A stretch of 64,000 nt of DNA from an uncultured bacterium. Lineage in GTDB: Bacteria; Edwardsbacteria; AC1; EtOH8. The stretch lies in contig CALMGM010000010.1 of assembly GCA_937863685.1 (NCBI GenBank), positions 20,158-84,157 of the forward strand, written 5' to 3'. The first letter of the stretch is position 1. Every line of letters starts with the position of its first letter. Made by a program: the position numbers and the translations under genes. Shown piece by piece: positions 55,436 through 63,315 of this stretch. The notes under the pieces were generated by a model. It was not told the origin of the DNA and did no database searches. It saw only the letters and a list, made by a program, of their open reading frames with translations.

Positions 55436-55723
55436 ATGAAGCAAAGTTATGTTTATATCATTGCCAGCAAGAAAAACGGCACGCTGTATATCGGCGTAAC
55501 CAGTGACCTGAAACGCCGAATATATGAACACAAAAACAAACAGGTGGAAGGATTTTCAAAAAGGTACGATATCAGCCTTTTAGTGTATTTCGAAATATAC
55601 GATGATATTCGCCTGGCTATATTGCGGGAAAAGAGGCTGAAAGCCTGGAAGCGGGACTGGAAGATAAAGCTGATTGAAGAGCGAAATCCTGAATGGAATG
55701 ACTTATATAACGAGTTACGGTAA
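55436..55723 (+). CDS. Small GIY-YIG endonuclease (YhbQ/UvrC-N-like) inside a palindromic-repeat element
   Basis: A 95-residue single-domain GIY-YIG nuclease. The motif pair is SYVYIIASKKNGTLYIGVTS, with the catalytic Arg in DLKRRIYEHK and a Glu in ILREKRLKAWKRDWK. The C-terminal KLIEERNPEWNDLYNEL is very characteristic of the small stand-alone family. It is bracketed by repeat unit 3 (5 nt upstream) and inverted unit 4 (3 nt downstream) and interrupts the buk-ptb gene order. That layout suggests a compact mobile element or a nuclease that moves or maintains the palindromes. There is no clear promoter of its own. Confidence 0.88.
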   Translation: MKQSYVYIIASKKNGTLYIGVTSDLKRRIYEHKNKQVEGFSKRYDISLLVYFEIYDDIRLAILREKRLKAWKRDWKIKLIEERNPEWNDLYNELR

Positions 55724-55726
55724 GCA

Positions 55727-55754
55727 TTGGATTCCTGCCTTCGCTGGAATGACA
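55727..55754 (-). repeat. Palindromic repeat unit 4, inverted right flank of the GIY-YIG gene
   Basis: TTGGATTCCTGCC-TTCGC-TGGAATGACA is the reverse-complement form of the unit, 3 nt after the GIY-YIG stop codon, so the nuclease gene lies between inverted copies. Confidence 0.85.
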
Positions 55755-55783
55755 AAAGCAAAAAATGAGGAGCATTAAGATAC

Positions 55784-56680
55784 ATGATCAAATCCTTTTC
55801 CGATCTGATGAAACAGGCCAAAGCCAGCGGACCCAAGAAGGTGGCCGTGGCGGTGGCCCAGGACGAGGTGGTGCTGGAGGCCTTGAGCGAGGCGGCCGCC
55901 GAGAAGATAGCCACCCCGGTGCTGTTCGGCGATAAGAAGGCCATCGAAGAGACGGCCCAGAAGGCCAAGGTGGACATCAAAGGCTGGTCGATAACAGACA
56001 TCAAGGACATGGCCGAGGCCAGCCGGGCGGCGGTCAAGGCGGTCTCTTCCGGCCAGGCCGATTTTTTGATGAAGGGCCTGGTGGCCACCTCCACCTTCCT
56101 GAAGGCGGTGCTGGACAAGGAGGTCGGCCTGCGCACCGGGCGGCTGCTGTCGCACGTGGCGGTGATGGAATCGCCCTCCTACCCCAAGCTGATCCTGGTC
56201 AGCGACGGCGGGATGAACGTCAAGCCGGACCTGATGGCCAAGGTGGACATCATCAACAACGCGGTGGAGATCTCCCAGAAGCTGGGAGTGGAAAACCCCA
56301 AGGTGGCCGTGCTGGCCGCCGTGGAAGTGCTCAACCCCGAGATGCAGGACACCATAGACGCCACCCACCTTTCCAAGATGGCCGACCGGGGGCAGATCAA
56401 GGGCTGCCTGGTGGACGGTCCATTGGCCCTGGATCTGGCGGTCTCGGCCGAGGCCGTGGCCCACAAAAAGATCAAGAGCCCGGTGGCCGGGGAGGCCGAT
56501 ATCTTCCTGACCCCCGAGATCGCCTCGGGCAACATGCTGGTCAAAGGCCTGATATACCTGGGCGGGGCCCAGGCTGCCGGGATCATCGCCGGGGCCGGTA
56601 GGCCGGTGGTGATGCTGTCGCGGGCCGATTCCAAGCAGCAGAAGCTGAATTCCATCGCTTTGGGAGTGATCAGCTGCTGA
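55784..56680 (+). CDS. ptb: Phosphate butyryltransferase
   Basis: A 298-residue phosphotransacylase-family enzyme converting butyryl-CoA and phosphate to butyryl phosphate. Motifs: MKGLVATSTFLKAVLDKEVGLRTGRLLSHVAVME (split), LILVSDGGMNVKPDL, VAVLAAVEVLNPEM, ADRGQIKGCLVDGPLALDLAVS (split) and KSPVAGEADIFLTPEI. Length is typical of Ptb rather than Pta. It partners one of the upstream kinases. Its stop codon overlaps the start of the PAS-GGDEF gene by one base (TGATGG). Confidence 0.93.
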   Translation: MIKSFSDLMKQAKASGPKKVAVAVAQDEVVLEALSEAAAEKIATPVLFGDKKAIEETAQKAKVDIKGWSITDIKDMAEASRAAVKAVSSGQADFLMKGLVATSTFLKAVLDKEVGLRTGRLLSHVAVMESPSYPKLILVSDGGMNVKPDLMAKVDIINNAVEISQKLGVENPKVAVLAAVEVLNPEMQDTIDATHLSKMADRGQIKGCLVDGPLALDLAVSAEAVAHKKIKSPVAGEADIFLTPEIASGNMLVKGLIYLGGAQAAGIIAGAGRPVVMLSRADSKQQKLNSIALGVISC

Positions 56681-57618
56681 TGGCCGGCCAAGCCGAAAAT
56701 AACTTCCAGGGGCTGCCCTGCGATACCTACAAGGCCATACTGGACCAGACCTATGACGGGGTCTATTTCGTGGACAACGACCGTCGGATCACCTATTGGA
56801 ACAAAGGGGCCCAGAACATCTCCGGCTACCAGCCCGGGGAGGTGATCAGTTTTCGCTGCTCCGACGACCTACTGTGCCATATCGACACCGAGGGCCGGGA
56901 GATGTGCGGCCCGCTGTGCCCCTTGAGCCGGGCGGTCAGCAACGGGCAAGCTACCGGCCAGACCAGGGTCTATCTGAAGCACAAGGACGGTCGGCGGGTG
57001 CCGGTGGACGTGGTTTCCTCGCCGGTCAACGACCCCGCCGGGCGGCGCCTGGGGGCGGTGCAGATATTCCGGGATGCCAGCATCTACGAGGAGGAGGCCA
57101 AGACCTCGGAACTGCTGTCCCGGCTGGCCGCCCTGGATCCGCTGACCGAGCTGCTGAACCGCCGCAAGATAGAGATGGAGCTGGACCTGGAGATAAAAAA
57201 ATCCCGGCGCCTGGGTCTGCCGCTGTCGCTGGTGTTCTGCGACCTGGATTATTTCAAGAACATCAATGACAGATACGGCCACCCGGTGGGAGATGAGGTC
57301 CTAAAAGGTGTCTCCAGGCATCTGCAGGCCGGGATCCGGGAGTACGATCGGGCGGGCCGTTATGGTGGCGAGGAGTTCCTGATCATGCTACCCCAGACCA
57401 AGGCCGAGATTGCGGTGGAGATAGCCGAGAGGCTCAGGGTATCCATCGAAAGATGGAGGCTGATCCACCAGGAGAAGCTGTGGCCCTTCAAGGTCACCAT
57501 CAGCCTGGGGGTGGCCGAGCTTAACCGGGACGAATCGATGGAATCCCTGATAGACCGGGCCGACAAGGCCCTGTACCGGGCCAAGCAGGGCGGCCGCAAC
57601 GCCGTTTTCTTAAGTTAA
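56680..57618 (+). CDS. PAS-GGDEF diguanylate cyclase
   Basis: A 312-residue cytoplasmic protein. A PAS domain spans residues ~12-130 (YKAILDQTYDGVYFVDNDRRITYWNKGAQNISGY, split), with several Cys residues (CSDDLLC, CGPLCPLSRAV) that might hold a cofactor. The GGDEF domain follows at ~145-310. Canonical residues are present: FCDLDYFKNINDRYGHPVGDEVL for metal and guanine binding, GGEEF at 229-233, and I-site REYD. It should make c-di-GMP under product inhibition. It sits between the two phosphate butyryltransferase genes and is translationally coupled to the first, linking signalling with fermentation. Confidence 0.92.
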   Translation: MAGQAENNFQGLPCDTYKAILDQTYDGVYFVDNDRRITYWNKGAQNISGYQPGEVISFRCSDDLLCHIDTEGREMCGPLCPLSRAVSNGQATGQTRVYLKHKDGRRVPVDVVSSPVNDPAGRRLGAVQIFRDASIYEEEAKTSELLSRLAALDPLTELLNRRKIEMELDLEIKKSRRLGLPLSLVFCDLDYFKNINDRYGHPVGDEVLKGVSRHLQAGIREYDRAGRYGGEEFLIMLPQTKAEIAVEIAERLRVSIERWRLIHQEKLWPFKVTISLGVAELNRDESMESLIDRADKALYRAKQGGRNAVFLS

Positions 57619-57659
57619 AATAACCAAAAATATAAAACCACAAATCGGGAGAATCTTAA

Positions 57660-58565
57660 GTGACACAAGTGACATCATTGAAGCAGATGGCGGAACTGGT
57701 GAAAGGCGGCCCCTTGAAGAAAGTGGCGGTGGCCTGCGGACAGGATCCGGACATCATCGGGGCCCTGGCCCGGGCAGTCAAAGAAAAAATGGCCCAGGCC
57801 ATCATGATCGGCGACCGAAAAAAGACCGAGGACTTGGCCCGGGAACACAAGATAGACCCCAAGATATTCACCCTGATCGACGAGACCGACCCCAAAAAAG
57901 CGGCAGCCCGGGCGGTGGAGATGGTCAAGAAGGGCGAGGCCGACGTGCTGATGAAAGGGCTGATCGACACCGCAGTCTACGCCCGGGCCTACCTGAACAA
58001 GGAGAGCGGACTGCTCAACAGCGCCACCGTCTCCCACGTGGCGGTGTTCGAGGTGCCCGGTTATCCCCGCCTGCTGATAGTCACCGATGCCGCCCAGATC
58101 CCCTATCCCGATTTCGGCCAAAAGGTGGACATGATCAATCATGCGGTGGCGGTGGCCAAAAAACTGGGCATCGAGACCCCCAAGGTGGCGGTGCTGGCGG
58201 CGGTGGAAAAGGTCAACTCCAAGATGCCCTGCACCCTGGAGGCCGCCCAGCTGGCCAAGATGGCCGACCGCGGCCAGATCAAAGGATGCATAGTGGACGG
58301 CCCGCTGTCAATGGATGCGGCGGTCAGCCCGGAATGCGCCGCCGGCAAGGGCATCAAATCACCGGTGGCCGGGCTGGCCGACATTCTGGTCTGCCCGGAC
58401 ATCCACGCCGCCAATATCCTTTACAAGACCCTGGCCCAGCTGGCCAAGGCCGAACTGGCGGCCATGGTGATCGGCACCAGCGCCCCGGTGGTGTTGACAT
58501 CCCGGACCGACTCCGACGACACCAAGTTCATGTCGATAGCGCTTTCGGCCCTGATGGCCAAATAA
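57660..58565 (+). CDS. ptb: Phosphate butyryltransferase (second copy)
   Basis: A 301-residue homologue of the first Ptb with the same motif order: MKGLIDTAVYARAYLNKESGLL (split), LIVTDAAQIPYPDFGQKVDMINHAV (split), VAVLAAVEKVNSKMPCTLEA, ADRGQIKGCIVDGPLSMDAAVS (split) and KSPVAGLADILVCPDI. The start is GTG at 57660, with GGGAGAA about 9 nt upstream. The two copies differ widely, so the paralogues may prefer different acyl groups (for example butyryl against branched-chain acyl). Last gene of the block. Confidence 0.93.
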   Translation: MTQVTSLKQMAELVKGGPLKKVAVACGQDPDIIGALARAVKEKMAQAIMIGDRKKTEDLAREHKIDPKIFTLIDETDPKKAAARAVEMVKKGEADVLMKGLIDTAVYARAYLNKESGLLNSATVSHVAVFEVPGYPRLLIVTDAAQIPYPDFGQKVDMINHAVAVAKKLGIETPKVAVLAAVEKVNSKMPCTLEAAQLAKMADRGQIKGCIVDGPLSMDAAVSPECAAGKGIKSPVAGLADILVCPDIHAANILYKTLAQLAKAELAAMVIGTSAPVVLTSRTDSDDTKFMSIALSALMAK

Positions 58566-58612
58566 TTTACGAAAGCAGATAAATACATTGGCGGTTAATA
58601 CAGTCCCAGTAT

Positions 58613-58633
58613 CATTCCGGCTTGACCGGGAAT
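58613..58633. repeat. Short palindrome of the CATTCCGG type
   Basis: CATTCCGG (58613-58620) and CCGGGAAT (58626-58633) form an imperfect hairpin in the 163-nt gap before rpiB. It looks like a degenerate relative of the CATTCCTG repeats at 55193-55754. Confidence 0.45.
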
Positions 58634-58679
58634 TCGGGTCTTATTGTCCGTTTCCCTGTTCTGCTTATCAAACATACCC

Positions 58680-58708
58680 TTGACTTTATTTTTATAATAA
58701 TTTATTCT
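58680..58708 (+). promoter_or_regulatory. Sigma70-type promoter for rpiB
   Basis: TTGACT (58680-58685), a 17-nt spacer and TATTCT (58703-58708). The rpiB ATG at 58729 is 20 nt beyond, with AGAGG between. Confidence 0.7.
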
Positions 58709-58728
58709 TAACCAGCAGAGGCTTTATC

Positions 58729-59178
58729 ATGAAAGTTGCCATAGGGTCGGACCATCGGGGCTACTTTTTGAAGGAGCAGATCAAAAGCACCTTCTCGCCC
58801 GACAACATAGAGTTCAGCGACATGGGCACCAAAAGCCGGGATTCCTGCGATTTCCCCGACCACGCCTTCCCGGTGGCCCGGGCGGTGGCCAATGGCGAGG
58901 CCGACAAGGGCATTCTGATATGCAGCACCGGCAACGGCATGGCCATGGCGGCCAACAAGGTCAAAGGGATCAGGGCGGCGCTGGTATTTAGCCCTGATAT
59001 GGCCCGCCTGTCGCGCCAGCACAACAACGCCAACATTCTGGTGCTGCCGGCCGATTTCGTGGATCTCCAGATAGCCCCCAAGATAGTCAAGGTGTGGCTG
59101 GAGACAGAGTTCGAAGGGGGCCGCCATCAGAAGCGTCTGGACAAGATCGCGAAATACGAGGAGGATAATTGCAGATGA
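58729..59178 (+). CDS. rpiB: Ribose-5-phosphate isomerase B
   Basis: A 149-residue RpiB/LacAB-family isomerase interconverting ribose-5-phosphate and ribulose-5-phosphate. It shows KVAIGSDHRGYFLKEQI at the start, DFPDHAFPVARAVANGEADKGILICSTGNGMAMAANKVKGIRAAL (split; catalytic Cys in ICSTGNG) and RQHNNANILVLPADFV. Length is normal. It overlaps the next gene by a few bases and heads an operon with its own promoter. Confidence 0.95.
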   Translation: MKVAIGSDHRGYFLKEQIKSTFSPDNIEFSDMGTKSRDSCDFPDHAFPVARAVANGEADKGILICSTGNGMAMAANKVKGIRAALVFSPDMARLSRQHNNANILVLPADFVDLQIAPKIVKVWLETEFEGGRHQKRLDKIAKYEEDNCR

Positions 59179-59804
59179 TGCGCCTGACAGCCTGCTGTCT
59201 TATTTTAACGGGTATCCTGACAACGGCCCTGCCGGCCGAGACGACCAATCCCGGCCTGTGCGGCAAGCCGGCGCCGATCGTGGTCCTGAAGACCCTGGAC
59301 GGAAAGGATTTTTATCTGCGGGACTATTGCGGACAGGCCAGAGGTCCCCGCCAAAGGCAGGAACGCAATATAATGATCCTCAGTTTTTTTACCTCCTGGT
59401 GCAAGAACTGCAAGAACGAGATCCCGGTGCTCCAGCGGTTGTCCTCGGAATTCTCGTCCCTGGGCGTCAAGTTCTACCTGATCAACGTCGGGCAATCCCG
59501 GGACACCGTGGAAAATTACGTGTTTCAGAACGTGACCACCCTACCGGTGCTGATGGACCAGTACGAAGTGGCTTCCAGGAAATACCAGGTAAAAGAGCTG
59601 CCCACCCTGGTGATGATAGACCAGGACGGCATTTTAAGGGAATATCACACCGGGTTCATCCCGGCCTTCGGTGACAGCATCAGGATCAAGATCCAGTCGA
59701 TGCTGGGAATGGAACAGGTGGCGGTCCGGCCGGACACCATCGTGGCTGATACCGCCCAGGCGGCAGCCAAGCCGGTCATTAAAAAAAAGAAAACCAAGAA
59801 GTAA
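59175..59804 (+). CDS. Exported thioredoxin-like (TlpA/redoxin family) protein
   Basis: About 209 residues. The ATG at 59175 is preferred to a TTG at 59169 because GAGG lies 10 nt upstream. Signal peptide [20 protein letters not shown]. The thioredoxin fold has the redox motif WCKNC (Cys76, Cys79), a cis-proline region ELPTLVMID and a TlpA-type insert. It is probably a periplasmic disulfide reductase or cytochrome-maturation-like protein. About 20 residues ([13 protein letters not shown]) are inserted before the motif strand, and the C-terminus is a basic tail ([11 protein letters not shown]), both unusual. Confidence 0.83.
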   Translation: MMRLTACCLILTGILTTALPAETTNPGLCGKPAPIVVLKTLDGKDFYLRDYCGQARGPRQRQERNIMILSFFTSWCKNCKNEIPVLQRLSSEFSSLGVKFYLINVGQSRDTVENYVFQNVTTLPVLMDQYEVASRKYQVKELPTLVMIDQDGILREYHTGFIPAFGDSIRIKIQSMLGMEQVAVRPDTIVADTAQAAAKPVIKKKKTKK

Positions 59805-59823
59805 ATATTTTAAGGAAACAACC

Positions 59824-61131
59824 ATGAGCGACCTTAAGAACAGGGACCCCGAGATATTTCAATCCATCAGCGACGAGACCCGGCGCCAGGAATACGGCCT
59901 GGAACTGATAGCCTCCGAGAATTTCGTCTCCGAGGAGGTGCTGGAAGCCCAGGGTTCGGTGATGACCAACAAGTATGCCGAGGGATATCCCGGCAAGCGC
60001 TATTACGGCGGCTGTGAGTTCGTGGATGTGGCCGAGAACATAGCGCGGGAAAGGGCCAAAAAACTTTTCAACTGCGAATACGCCAATGTCCAGCCGCATT
60101 CCGGCTCCACCGCCAACCAGGCGGTCTACTTCACCTATTGCCAGCCGGGCGACACGGTGCTGGGCATGGATCTGGCCCACGGCGGTCACCTGACCCACGG
60201 TTCGCCGGTATCCTTCTCGGGAAAGATGTACAAGATATTCTCCTACGGTGTCAAAAAAGAGACCGGATACATCGACATGGATGACGCGGCCAAAAAGGCC
60301 CGGGAGCACAAGCCCAAGATGATCATTGTGGGGGCCTCGGCCTACAGCCGGCACTACGATTTCGCCAAGTTCCGGGAGATCGCCGACGAGGTGGGGGCCT
60401 ATCTGTTCGCCGACGTGGCCCATCCGGCCGGACTGATAGCCGCCGGGTTGCACCCCTCGCCCATTCCCCATTGTCATGTGGTCACCACCACTACCCACAA
60501 GACCCTGCGCGGACCGCGGGGCGGGATGGTGCTGATCGGCAAGGACAGCGAGAATCCTTTCGGGATCAAGATCAAGATCAAGGCCGGGGAGCGGCTCAAG
60601 ATGATGTCCGAGGTGATGGACAGCACCGTGATGCCGGGCATTCAGGGCGGCCCGCTGATGCACGTGATCGCCGCCAAGGCGGTGGCCTTCAAGGAGGCGC
60701 TGGAGCCAGCATTCAAAACTTACGCCCAGCAGGTGATAGACAACGCCAAGGCATTGGCTCAAAGCATGACGGAACGGGGCTACCAGATCGTCTCCGGCGG
60801 CACTGACAATCATTTAATGCTGATCGACCTGACCAACAAGAACATAACCGGCAAGGAAGCCGAGAATGCCCTGCATGAGGCCGGGGTGACCGTCAACAAG
60901 AACATGGTACCGTTTGACACCCGCAGCCCGTTCGTGACCTCCGGATTCCGGATGGGCACGGCCGCCCTGACCACCCGGGGCATGAAACAGGGTGAGATGA
61001 AGACCGTGGCCGGGATGATAGACAAGGTTCTGCTGAATATCGGAAACGAAAGCAAGATCAAAGAAGTATCCGGTGAGATCAAGGAGCTGTGCCGGCAATT
61101 CCCCCTGTATCCCAACCGATTGAAAGGATAA
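59824..61131 (+). CDS. glyA: Serine hydroxymethyltransferase
   Basis: A 435-residue PLP enzyme that converts serine and tetrahydrofolate to glycine and methylene-THF. The ATG at 59824 follows AAGGAA by 5 nt and begins the conserved N-terminus; an upstream in-frame extension into the thioredoxin gene is not real. Motifs include [38 protein letters not shown], and the PLP lysine in [19 protein letters not shown] (all intact). It supplies one-carbon units for purH and thymidylate and is close to folK. Confidence 0.97.
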   Translation: MSDLKNRDPEIFQSISDETRRQEYGLELIASENFVSEEVLEAQGSVMTNKYAEGYPGKRYYGGCEFVDVAENIARERAKKLFNCEYANVQPHSGSTANQAVYFTYCQPGDTVLGMDLAHGGHLTHGSPVSFSGKMYKIFSYGVKKETGYIDMDDAAKKAREHKPKMIIVGASAYSRHYDFAKFREIADEVGAYLFADVAHPAGLIAAGLHPSPIPHCHVVTTTTHKTLRGPRGGMVLIGKDSENPFGIKIKIKAGERLKMMSEVMDSTVMPGIQGGPLMHVIAAKAVAFKEALEPAFKTYAQQVIDNAKALAQSMTERGYQIVSGGTDNHLMLIDLTNKNITGKEAENALHEAGVTVNKNMVPFDTRSPFVTSGFRMGTAALTTRGMKQGEMKTVAGMIDKVLLNIGNESKIKEVSGEIKELCRQFPLYPNRLKG

Positions 61132-61134
61132 AAT

Positions 61135-61548
61135 ATGGGAGAGATCAAGAACCTGGGCAAGGTCCAGTTCGGAGATGTGGTGGCCACCGCCATCAAGGAG
61201 CACTGGTCCGGCGTGCTGACCATCGACAATCCCGACTACACCGAGTATGTCGAATTCAAGGGAGGGTCCATCGGCGGCTTTTCCTCGGCCGAGCGCAAGA
61301 AGCTGATTGGCGAGATCCTAACGGCCGGAGGCCATTTGAGCGAGGAGGAGATTAAGAGGGCGGTCGATCACCAGAAGAAGAACGGCGGACGGCTGGGAGA
61401 CATTTTGGTGGAGCTGGAGATGATCACCCGGCAGCGGCTGGAGGAGGCCATGGCCCTCCATCAGATGAGCGTTCTGGCCCAGTGCCTTTCGGCCAAGGAC
61501 AGCGAGCTGACCTTCGAGCCGGACGTCACCTTGGAAAGCAAGAAATAG
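61135..61548 (+). CDS. DUF4388-like plus MshEN (GspE N-terminal)-like protein
   Basis: A 137-residue protein 3 nt after glyA. Residues ~5-60 (FGDVVATAIKEHWSGVLTIDN... YVEFKGGSIGGFSS) resemble the DUF4388/PATAN fold, and ~60-110 (IGEILTAGGHLSEEEIKRAV... GRLGDILVELEMITRQRLEEA) match the N-terminal domain of type II secretion/pilus ATPases (MshEN), some of which bind c-di-GMP. There is no ATPase domain. It might be a c-di-GMP-responsive adaptor, in keeping with the three GGDEF proteins in this window; that is inference. Confidence 0.7.
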   Translation: MGEIKNLGKVQFGDVVATAIKEHWSGVLTIDNPDYTEYVEFKGGSIGGFSSAERKKLIGEILTAGGHLSEEEIKRAVDHQKKNGGRLGDILVELEMITRQRLEEAMALHQMSVLAQCLSAKDSELTFEPDVTLESKK

Positions 61549-61551
61549 ATA

Positions 61552-62064
61552 ATGGCACATAAAAAGAAGGCCTCCGTGCGGACAAAATCAGGCAGCGATA
61601 ATAAACTGTCCCGGAAGAAAACCAGACCCAGCTGGGAAAAGTTTTTCCTGGACCTGGCTCAGATGGTCTCCACCCGGTCCACCTGCCTGCGGCGCCAGGT
61701 GGGGGCGGTGGTGGTGCGCGACAAGCGGATCCTGGCCACCGGCTACAATGGGGCCCCTTCGGGTATGCAGCATTGCGACCAGGTGGGCTGCATGCGGGAA
61801 CAGCTTAAAGTGCCGTCAGGGGAGAGGCACGAGATCTGCCGGGCAATCCATGCCGAGCAGAATGCCATCATCCAGGCGGCCACCTTCGGCGTGTCGCTGG
61901 CCGGAGGCACCATCTATGTAACCCATCATCCCTGCGTACTGTGCTCCAAGATGATAATCAACGCCGGGATCAAGAAAGTGGTATACCAGCATGGGTATCC
62001 CGATGATCTCTCTCAACAGATGCTCAAGGAATCGAAAATGAAGGTAGTGAAATGTCAGCCCTGA
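61552..62064 (+). CDS. Deoxycytidylate deaminase (ComEB-like)
   Basis: A 170-residue zinc deaminase converting dCMP to dUMP, the precursor of dTMP. The zinc site is HAEQNAI plus [36 protein letters not shown] (split) is the substrate loop. Length of the core is normal, but the first ~27 residues form a basic tail ([20 protein letters not shown]) not typical of the family. It overlaps folK by 13 nt, and the two are likely translationally coupled. Confidence 0.92.
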   Translation: MAHKKKASVRTKSGSDNKLSRKKTRPSWEKFFLDLAQMVSTRSTCLRRQVGAVVVRDKRILATGYNGAPSGMQHCDQVGCMREQLKVPSGERHEICRAIHAEQNAIIQAATFGVSLAGGTIYVTHHPCVLCSKMIINAGIKKVVYQHGYPDDLSQQMLKESKMKVVKCQP

Positions 62065-62582
62065 AAACACCCGTGGAGAAAACCTTTCGGGCTTACATCG
62101 GACTGGGCTCCAACCTGGGCAAGCGTCTGGGGAACATTCGGAGCGCCATCGCTGCGCTGGAGCAGGTTCCGGGCATCGCTATCATTAAGGTCTCGTCGAT
62201 CTACGAGACCGAGCCGGTGGGCGTGCCGAACCAGCAGAAGTTCCTGAACTCGGTGGCCGAGATCGAGACCAGGCTATCGCCGGCCGAACTGCTGACCACC
62301 CTGCAGAGGATAGAAAAACACATGGGCCGGCAGCGCCAGCAGAAAGGGGAGCCCCGCATCATAGATCTGGACATACTGTATTACGGCCAGCTGGTTATCA
62401 GCACCGAGGAATTGTCCATACCCCATGCCGAGGCGGTCAAAAGGGCTTTTGTGATGATCCCCCTGCTGGAGATCTCTCCGAATCACATCGATCCGTCGAG
62501 CCGAAAAAAAATAAAGGAGATCCTGTCCAGGCTGGACATCAGCAACCAGGCCGTGAGAAAATTAGATAAGAGCAGATATTAA
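62052..62582 (+). CDS. folK: 6-hydroxymethyl-dihydropterin pyrophosphokinase
   Basis: A 176-residue folate-pathway kinase. Signature residues are [37 protein letters not shown] (split) and [14 protein letters not shown] (PRxxDLDLL-like catalytic motif), with [19 protein letters not shown]. The start ATG lies within the dCMP deaminase gene. folK next to a deoxynucleoside kinase gene is a common pairing in FCB genomes. Confidence 0.95.
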   Translation: MSALKTPVEKTFRAYIGLGSNLGKRLGNIRSAIAALEQVPGIAIIKVSSIYETEPVGVPNQQKFLNSVAEIETRLSPAELLTTLQRIEKHMGRQRQQKGEPRIIDLDILYYGQLVISTEELSIPHAEAVKRAFVMIPLLEISPNHIDPSSRKKIKEILSRLDISNQAVRKLDKSRY

Positions 62583-62585
62583 AAG

Positions 62586-63239
62586 ATGGCACAGATACCC
62601 AACTACATAGCGGTCGAGGGAGTGATCGGGGTGGGCAAGACCTCTTTAAGCCGGATGCTGGCCGAGCGCTTCAAATCCAAATTGATCCAGGAGGAGGTGG
62701 AGGAGAATCCCTTTTTGTCCAAGTTCTACTCCGACCGCCGGGCCTTCGCCTTCCAGACCCAGATATTCTTCCTGCTGTCGCGCTTCAAGCAGCAGCAGAA
62801 CCTTTTCCAGCAGGAACTTTTCAGCCAGGGCATAGTATCAGACTATCTGTTCGCCAAGGACAAGATATTCGCCTATCTGAACCTGGACCAGAATGAGATC
62901 TCGCTCTACGAGCACCTGCTGCCGCTGCTGGAAAGGAACATCAACCAGCCCGATCTGGTTATCTACCTGCAGGCCGAGGTGGACGTGCTGCTCAAGCGTA
63001 TCAAGCACCGGGGGAGGCCCTTCGAGCACGGCATGCAGCGGGAATATCTGGCCGAACTCTCGGAGGCCTACAACCATTTTTTCTTTCATTATTCCGAGAC
63101 CCCGCTGCTGGTGGTCAACGTCAACGATATCGATTTTGTGAACAATGAGGATGATTTCAACGACCTGGTGGAAAAGATCTGCCAGCCGCACCCCGGGACC
63201 AGGTATTACGTGCCCATCGGCAGCAAAGGGAAAAAATAA
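62586..63239 (+). CDS. Deoxynucleoside kinase (dGuo/dAdo kinase family)
   Basis: A 217-residue salvage kinase that phosphorylates deoxynucleosides. P-loop VEGVIGVGKTSLSRML; DYLFAKDKIFA for the DRS-like catalytic region (here SDYLF); LERNINQPDLVIYLQAEVDVLLKRIKHRGRPFE (split), with the LID arginines. It begins 3 nt after folK. With the dCMP deaminase and the nucleoside phosphorylase it fits a deoxynucleotide salvage theme; which deoxynucleoside is preferred is not clear. Confidence 0.92.
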   Translation: MAQIPNYIAVEGVIGVGKTSLSRMLAERFKSKLIQEEVEENPFLSKFYSDRRAFAFQTQIFFLLSRFKQQQNLFQQELFSQGIVSDYLFAKDKIFAYLNLDQNEISLYEHLLPLLERNINQPDLVIYLQAEVDVLLKRIKHRGRPFEHGMQREYLAELSEAYNHFFFHYSETPLLVVNVNDIDFVNNEDDFNDLVEKICQPHPGTRYYVPIGSKGKK

Positions 63240-63269
63240 AATCCTTAGAAATTTATAAAGGACCTGAAA

Positions 63270-63314
63270 ATGATATTAATCTTACCAATCAACAAAATAA
63301 AGGAGCGGGATTAA
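63270..63314 (+). CDS. Possible 14-residue upstream ORF before dapA
   Basis: ATG at 63270 preceded by AAAGGA (63257-63262), encoding MILILPINKIKERD and stopping one base before the dapA ATG. The dapA Shine-Dalgarno AAGGAG lies inside it, so translation could be coupled. It is too short to trust on sequence alone. Confidence 0.25.
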   Translation: MILILPINKIKERD

Positions 63315-63315
63315 A

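Noticed and set aside
55193..55754. CRISPR array
   Set aside because: The four repeat units are palindromic, unevenly spaced (48, 43 and ~296 nt), of both orientations, and not associated with cas genes.
59671..59823. N-terminal extension of glyA
   Set aside because: The frame is open upstream, but that stretch codes for the thioredoxin-like protein in another frame; AAGGAA and the family's normal N-terminus place the start at 59824.
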